This document shows positions 5,511-8,981 of a stretch of 8,981 nt of DNA, one piece after another; within the stretch, counting starts at the first letter, position 1, and each line of letters opens with the position of its first letter. Position numbers and translations under genes: made by a program. The stretch covers positions 1-8,981 of the forward strand of contig UQSP01000057.1 in NCBI GenBank assembly GCA_900543755.1, written 5' to 3'. The notes beneath the pieces are model-generated. The model ran no database searches, was not told where the DNA came from, and was given only the letters and a program-made list of their open reading frames with translations. This DNA is from an uncultured Eubacteriales bacterium. GTDB lineage: Bacteria > Bacillota > Clostridia > Christensenellales > Pumilibacteraceae.

Positions 5511-5677
5511 AAATACAATCCCTTAAAACCGCAGACAGCAAGTGCTTTATAAAGCGTAATTTCTTACGGGAAAGCTTGCCGAGGTGATACGGATAAGACG
5601 TTTCGGTGCGCTTTCATGCACAGATAAACGATACTGAAGTCCGGCTTGCCTTTCGTGCGGTAAGCCGGATTTATTTT
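5511..5677 (+). promoter_or_regulatory. L10 leader (autoregulatory RNA) with attenuator
   Basis: The rplA-rplJ gap has the hallmarks of the ribosomal L10 leader: a GACAGCAAG-type block (5534..5542), a small GCTTTATAAAGC hairpin (5544..5555), CGTAA/TTACG (5555..5559 with 5564..5568) and GCTTGCCGAGG (5574..5584). GCAAG (5538..5542) pairs with CTTGC (5575..5579). The L10(L12)4 complex binds this RNA in bacteria. Downstream, a terminator hairpin (5640..5669) sits just before the rplJ ribosome binding site. This fits the transcription attenuation known for Bacillus subtilis rplJL. Confidence 0.88.
5640..5677 (+). terminator. Attenuator hairpin before rplJ
   Basis: TCCGGCTTGCC (5640..5650) pairs with GGTAAGCCGGA (5659..5669), 11 bp with one G-U wobble and an 8-base loop, followed by TTTATTTT (5670..5677). 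It lies 9 bases before the rplJ ribosome binding site AAAGGAGG (5687..5694), so it can only be an internal attenuator. Confidence 0.85.
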
Positions 5678-5700
5678 ATAAACTTTAAAGGAGGATAAAC

Positions 5701-6195
5701 ATGTCAGCAGAAACCTTAAAACTCAAAGAACAACAGGTTGCCGAATATGCCGAGAAATTCGGTAAGGCAAAATCCGTCGTGCTTGTCGATTACCGCGGAC
5801 TTAACGTTGCGGAAGACACTTCCATGCGCAGCGAGCTGAGAAAGGCCAACGTTGAATATAAGGTCGTCAAAAACCGTCTTATTCTTCGCGCGTTCGTAAA
5901 CGCGGGCTATCAGGGATTCGACTCCGTGCTCGAAGGCCCCACCGCAATCGCGGTATCTTACGACGACGCCGTGGCTCCCGCCAAAATCATCGTCGACAAC
6001 GTTAAAAAGACCAACAAAATCACCGTAAAGGGTGGCGTGGTGGAAGGAAAAATCATGGACGCTCAGGGCATCACCAAGGTTGCTTCCGTTCCCGCAAAAC
6101 CCGTGCTCGTGGCTCAGCTTCTCGGTATGCTGCAAACTCCCGTTCGCGGACTTGCAGTTGCGCTTTCCGAGATTGCAAAGAAGAAAGAAGCGTAA
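5701..6195 (+). CDS. rplJ: 50S ribosomal protein L10
   Basis: L10 is the stalk base that carries the L7/L12 dimers, and the complex represses its own operon through the leader. The 164 residues are normal. The N-terminal rRNA/L11-binding domain shows VVLVDYRGLNV (26-36), then a segment ending YKVVKNRL (53-60). The C-terminal helix LLGMLQTPVRGLAVALSEI (140-158) is the L7/L12 docking region. AAAGGAGG (5687..5694) lies 6 bases before ATG 5701. rplL follows after 51 bases without an obvious hairpin. Confidence 0.97.
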   Translation: MSAETLKLKEQQVAEYAEKFGKAKSVVLVDYRGLNVAEDTSMRSELRKANVEYKVVKNRLILRAFVNAGYQGFDSVLEGPTAIAVSYDDAVAPAKIIVDNVKKTNKITVKGGVVEGKIMDAQGITKVASVPAKPVLVAQLLGMLQTPVRGLAVALSEIAKKKEA

Positions 6196-6246
6196 TCATT
6201 TATTTCAGAAATTTATTAAAAATAAAATCAAGGAGAATTATTTAAA

Positions 6247-6627
6247 ATGGCTGATTTGACCAAATTATTGGAAGAAGTAAAAGGTATGTCCGTCCTCGAG
6301 CTTAACGATTTCGTAAAGATGCTTGAGGAAGAGTTCGGCGTGTCCGCTGCCGCTATGGCTGTGGCCGCTCCCGCTGCAGGCGGCGCAGGCGACGCTGCTC
6401 CCGCTGCCGAAGAGCAGACTGAGTTCAACCTCATCCTCAAAGAGGTTGGCGGCAACAAAATTGCCGTTATCAAGGCTGTCCGTGAAATCACCGGCCTCGG
6501 TCTTTCCGAAGCTAAGGCTTTGGTTGACGGTGCTCCCTCCACTGTTAAGGAAGCGCTTTCCAAAGAGGCTGCAAACGAAGCTGCCGAGAAACTCAAGGCT
6601 GCCGGCGCTACCGCAGAACTCAAGTAA
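6247..6627 (+). CDS. rplL: 50S ribosomal protein L7/L12
   Basis: L7/L12 is the multi-copy stalk protein that recruits translation GTPases. The 126 residues show the family layout: an N-terminal dimerisation domain (about 1-33, LTKLLEEVKGMSVLELNDF), an Ala/Pro/Gly-rich hinge (about 34-54) and the C-terminal factor-binding domain (about 57-126, with EFNLILKEVGGNKIAVIKAV at 59-78 and GLGLSEAKALVDGAP at 83-97). AAGGAG (6230..6235) lies 11 bases before ATG 6247. A strong terminator follows 28 bases after the stop. rpoB, the usual next gene, is not found downstream in the window. Confidence 0.98.
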   Translation: MADLTKLLEEVKGMSVLELNDFVKMLEEEFGVSAAAMAVAAPAAGGAGDAAPAAEEQTEFNLILKEVGGNKIAVIKAVREITGLGLSEAKALVDGAPSTVKEALSKEAANEAAEKLKAAGATAELK

Positions 6628-6655
6628 TAACTTCGGAAACGTCTTTATTGCGAAT

Positions 6656-6690
6656 AAACGGAAACCTTTTTACGGGTTTCCGTTTTTTTT
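6656..6690 (+). terminator. Rho-independent terminator of the ribosomal-protein cluster
   Basis: ACGGAAACC (6658..6666) pairs perfectly with GGTTTCCGT (6675..6683) around an 8-base loop. The stem is extended by two A-T pairs and followed by a run of T to 6690. It marks the end of the plus-strand cluster. Confidence 0.93.
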
Positions 6691-6935
6691 ATGCCGCTTC
6701 GGATTGTAAAATTCTCAAGCTCTGCCGCGAGGGAAAATTACCTGAGTAAATTGGACTAATAACACAAACTGCCTTATGGAAAATGTAAGTTTGGCTTGCT
6801 TAAAGCACAAGTAATCTGTTTTATGGGTGCGGTGCCATAAAACGTTATAGTAAAAGCGATATCCGTCGACGGTAAGCCGGCAGTTTACCCTTTTATGGTA
6901 TTGCAAATCATCGGTTTAAGCGGAAACGCTGACTT
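6691..6935. other. Gene-free convergent stretch with several hairpins
   Basis: No supported gene lies between the rplL terminator and the nanA terminator. The stretch has GTTTTATGG (6818..6826) pairing with CCATAAAAC (6835..6843), a second TTTTATGG (6891..6898) that could pair with the same CCATAAAA, the 10-bp palindrome CCGTCGACGG (6863..6872), GGTAA/TTACC (6871..6875 with 6885..6889) and a TTTAAG/CTTAAA hairpin at about 6915..6936. I see no convincing promoter, so whether it is transcribed as a separate RNA is open. Confidence 0.4.
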
Positions 6936-6967
6936 AAAAAAGGAATCACGCGATAATCGCGCTGTCC
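6936..6967 (-). terminator. Probable terminator of the sialidase-nanA unit
   Basis: On the minus strand CGCGA-TTA-TCGCG (6961..6949), flanked by GGA (6967..6965) and TCC (6944..6942), is followed by six T (6941..6936). It lies about 40 bases behind the nanA stop. The stem is interrupted by an internal loop, so its strength is uncertain. Confidence 0.5.
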
Positions 6968-7006
6968 GATATAGTTATACCGATAAGTCTTAAAAATAAC
7001 TATGAT

Positions 7007-7861
7007 TTAAAAAAGCGTTTTTGCAATTATATCCAGCTTTGTCTTAAGCTCCGCGTCAAGCGGAAGAAAGGGTTTTCTCGCGCCGCCGCATTCTATGCCG
7101 TAACGTAATCCGATAAGATACTTTACTGCGGGAAGAAGATTTTTCAGCGTTACCGCCGTTGCCGCGTTTGCCGCCGACTGGACTTCAAGCGCGCGCTTGT
7201 TTTCTCCCGCGCGAAAAAGCGAGTAAATTTCAAGGTATTTGTCAAGCATAAAGTTAAACGTCGTGCCTATCGCTCCGCCTGCTCCCGCCGCCAGCGCGGA
7301 CAGGAAACATTCGTCTTTGCCGCTGTAAACTTCTGCGCCCGTAGCCGCTATTATCTGCTGCATGGTAAAATAGTCGGTGTCTGTGTATTTGATACTCTTT
7401 ACGCCTTCTGTCGACAGCAAGCGGCAATATTGCTTGACGGACAGTTTGACCGTTGCCGAAGGAATGGAATAGACCATTACGTCCGTTTTCAGCGACGCCA
7501 TTTCGCGGTAGTAATCCAAGATTCCGTCAAACGGAAAGTTAAAATAGAAGGGCGGAACGGAGGCAATGGCGTTTGCGCCTGCTTTTACGGCGTGCCGTGC
7601 AAGCTCCATGGTGTTTTTTACGCTTACGGCCCCCACGTGTGCAACCACATAGGCACCGTCCGCCGCTTTTATTACCGTTTCCAGAGTTTTTTTCCGTTCC
7701 TCTTCGCTAAGTAAAAAACATTCCGCACTTGAACCCGTAGAGTAAATTCCGTCCGCGCCGTCGGACAGCAGTTTTTTAGTCAGCCTGTACAGCGCGTCGT
7801 AGTTTACCGTTTCGTCGTCATTAAAGGGCGTAACTATGGGTACCAGAAACTTATTTTTCAT
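7007..7861 (-). CDS. nanA: N-acetylneuraminate lyase (DapA/NanA family)
   Basis: This enzyme splits N-acetylneuraminate into N-acetylmannosamine and pyruvate in the cytosol. The 284 residues form the TIM-barrel class I aldolase family. The Schiff-base lysine is K158 in SIKYTDTDYFTM (156-167), and the catalytic tyrosine is Y131 in VYSIPSATVKL (130-140). GKDECFLSALAAGAGGAIGT (181-200) followed by TFN, and ARKPFLPL (261-268), point to the lyase rather than dihydrodipicolinate synthase. The carboxylate-binding loop reads GSSAE (43-47), where Ala replaces the usual Gly. The start ATG overlaps the upstream sialidase stop by 4 bases (ATGA). A GGAG (7874..7871) lies 9 bases upstream, so coupled translation is likely. 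A different 2-keto-3-deoxy sugar acid aldolase is the main alternative. Confidence 0.85.
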   Translation of the reverse strand: MKNKFLVPIVTPFNDDETVNYDALYRLTKKLLSDGADGIYSTGSSAECFLLSEEERKKTLETVIKAADGAYVVAHVGAVSVKNTMELARHAVKAGANAIASVPPFYFNFPFDGILDYYREMASLKTDVMVYSIPSATVKLSVKQYCRLLSTEGVKSIKYTDTDYFTMQQIIAATGAEVYSGKDECFLSALAAGAGGAIGTTFNFMLDKYLEIYSLFRAGENKRALEVQSAANAATAVTLKNLLPAVKYLIGLRYGIECGGARKPFLPLDAELKTKLDIIAKTLF

Positions 7862-8933
7862 TTTTCAAAACTCCATACCGTAAAAAAGATTTGATTTGCT
7901 TTTGTTTTTTCGGACTTCTGATAGTATACGGTCACAAGGTCGCCTTCGTCGTTTTCTGCGGTGGCGGGGTAGCCTATGTCGCCGTGCGGCGCGTCCTGTC
8001 TTAAAATGATTTCTTCGCTCCAGCTGTTGCCTGCGTCAAAGCTTAACCGCGCGCATTGCGAAAAAGGCGGTTTTCTTCTTGCATACGAAATTACTATCGC
8101 GCCCGAAGAATGCATTAAGTAATGCGGCGGCGAGCCGTCAAACCCCGTATAACGCGGTGCGGAAAAAGTTTTGCCTCCGTCAATGGAAAAACAGTCGTAA
8201 ATCGTAAACAGTCCCGTTTCGGGATTCTGTGCCCTGAGCCCCATTATTATCCTGCCGTCGGGCAAAGTTAAAGCATGCGGCTCGCAGAAAAACGCATTGT
8301 TTTCGTCGCCCGAATAGGCGGGCGCAATTTTGACGGGCTTATTTAAAGGTTTTGCGTCCTCGTCAAGCGTAAGCGCGTAAATTCCCTCGTCAAGATAGGC
8401 AAAAGACGCTTTTTCATCGTCCGAAAACGCCCTGCCCGCGAAAAAAAGCTTGCCGTCTTTAGTGACGCACGGACCGTGAGGGGAGGTTATCGGCAGTGTT
8501 TCGGGCGGGGAAAACGTCATGCCTTCGTCCGTCGATACGCTTATAAGCGAACCGAGATATCTTTTTTCTTCCTCTTCGCCTATAAGGTCAAGATAGCTTT
8601 TGTAAAACGCGCGCGTCTTTTCGTCGCGTTTTTCTTCTTCCATGTACCGCTTTTGAGTCTTGCGCGAGTTGTTAAAAGAGGTAAGATAGATTTTCCCTTT
8701 ATATGCGCAAAGTCCCGCGTCACGGTCGTCGAGCGGCGTTTCCATGGCGGTGTAGGGCGGCTCCCAACTGTGGCCCCCGTCGTAAGAACGCGCAACCATC
8801 ACCTTTCCGAAAGGGCATATATGCGCGTTGCGTTCCCCCGACCAGGCGGCAAGCATAAGTCCTTTGCGTACGTTTATTATGCTGGGCCATGCGTTGAAAT
8901 TGAATTTGCCGTCGTTAGGCTTACTGACAAGAC
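7858..8933 (-). CDS. Asp-box sialidase-like protein (5' end missing)
   Basis: The frame is open from the right genomic edge to TGA at 7858, so the 5' end is cut off by the window. ATG 8856 is internal: 25 codons upstream still encode family-like sequence, including PNDGKFNFNAWPSI. Counting from that internal Met as 1, four Asp boxes (SxDxGxxW/F) occur at 24-31 (SYDGGHSW), 108-115 (STDEGMTF), 224-231 (SIDGGKTF) and 272-279 (SFDAGNSW), the mark of a sialidase-type beta-propeller. SGERNAHICPFGK (6-18), PLDDRDAG (41-48) and GDIGYPA (292-298) look like conserved loops; R9, R208, R260/R261 and Y296 are candidate active-site residues, not proven. The likely role is removal of sialic acid from glycans, feeding the lyase encoded next. 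Secretion cannot be judged because the N-terminus is missing. It could also be a non-canonical Asp-box glycosidase. Confidence 0.78.
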
Positions 8934-8981
8934 CTGTCTCTTATACACATCTCCGAGCCCACGAGACATGCGCAGATCTCG
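8934..8981. other. Untrimmed Nextera adapter, index and P7 start, right end
   Basis: CTGTCTCTTATACACATCT (8934..8952) is the mosaic end in reverse complement. It is followed by the read-2 adapter to 8967, an 8-base index ATGCGCAG (8968..8975) and ATCTCG, the first bases of the P7 end. None of this is genomic. Confidence 0.97.

Noticed and set aside
4723..5541. 272-residue minus-strand open frame across rplA
   Set aside because: It is antisense to rplA and reaches into the L10 leader; no domain or ribosome binding site supports it.
6715..6906. 63-residue minus-strand frame in the convergent gap
   Set aside because: It starts with TTG, lacks a ribosome binding site and overlaps several hairpins. 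I cannot recognise a family.
23..8933. CRISPR array, tRNA or rRNA gene, prophage or defence island
   Set aside because: I found no repeat-spacer pattern, no cloverleaf-like sequence and no integrase or phage genes in the window.
1..8955. Composite transposon with 22-bp terminal inverted repeats
   Set aside because: The repeats are Nextera adapter sequence, there is no transposase, and the flanking 9 bases at the two ends do not match.

Overview
The window is about 8.9 kb of genomic DNA from a low-to-moderate GC, Gram-positive-type bacterium, probably an uncultured member of the Clostridia (Firmicutes). This rests on strong AGGAGG-type ribosome binding sites, the order rpmG-secE-nusG-rplK-rplA-rplJ-rplL, an L33 with four zinc-binding cysteines, and a Firmicutes-style L10 leader with an attenuator. 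I cannot place it to genus. The first 22 and last 48 bases are untrimmed Nextera adapter, so the genomic insert is 23..8933 and both outer edges are cut ends.

Left part (23..2993, minus strand): a gene-free 320-base stretch with a bidirectional terminator and nested inverted repeats; then an XRE-type DNA-binding domain fused to an ADP-ribosylglycohydrolase (345..1934) with its own strong promoter; then a six-helix DUF2238/YjdF-like membrane protein (2249..2932), also with its own promoter and a hairpin terminator behind it.

Middle part (3013..6690, plus strand): the transcription/translation cluster rpmG (L33), secE, nusG, rplK (L11), rplA (L1), rplJ (L10), rplL (L7/L12). A TTGACA promoter with two 32-bp tandem repeats just upstream drives rpmG. 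Three leaders carry RNA structure: a hairpin with a T-run between the promoter and rpmG, a structured leader before rplK, and an L10 leader with an attenuator before rplJ. A strong terminator follows rplL. The usual next genes rpoB and rpoC are absent, because the neighbouring genes converge on rplL from the other strand.

Right part (7007..8933, minus strand): a two-gene unit of an Asp-box sialidase-like protein (5' end cut off by the window edge) and an N-acetylneuraminate lyase, with a 4-base ATGA overlap. Together they suggest release and breakdown of sialic acids.

The window looks mostly like ordinary chromosome. The points most worth a second look are the XRE-ADP-ribosylglycohydrolase fusion, the 32-bp tandem repeats between divergent promoters, the sequence blocks shared by the L11 and L10 leaders, and the separation of rplL from rpoBC.
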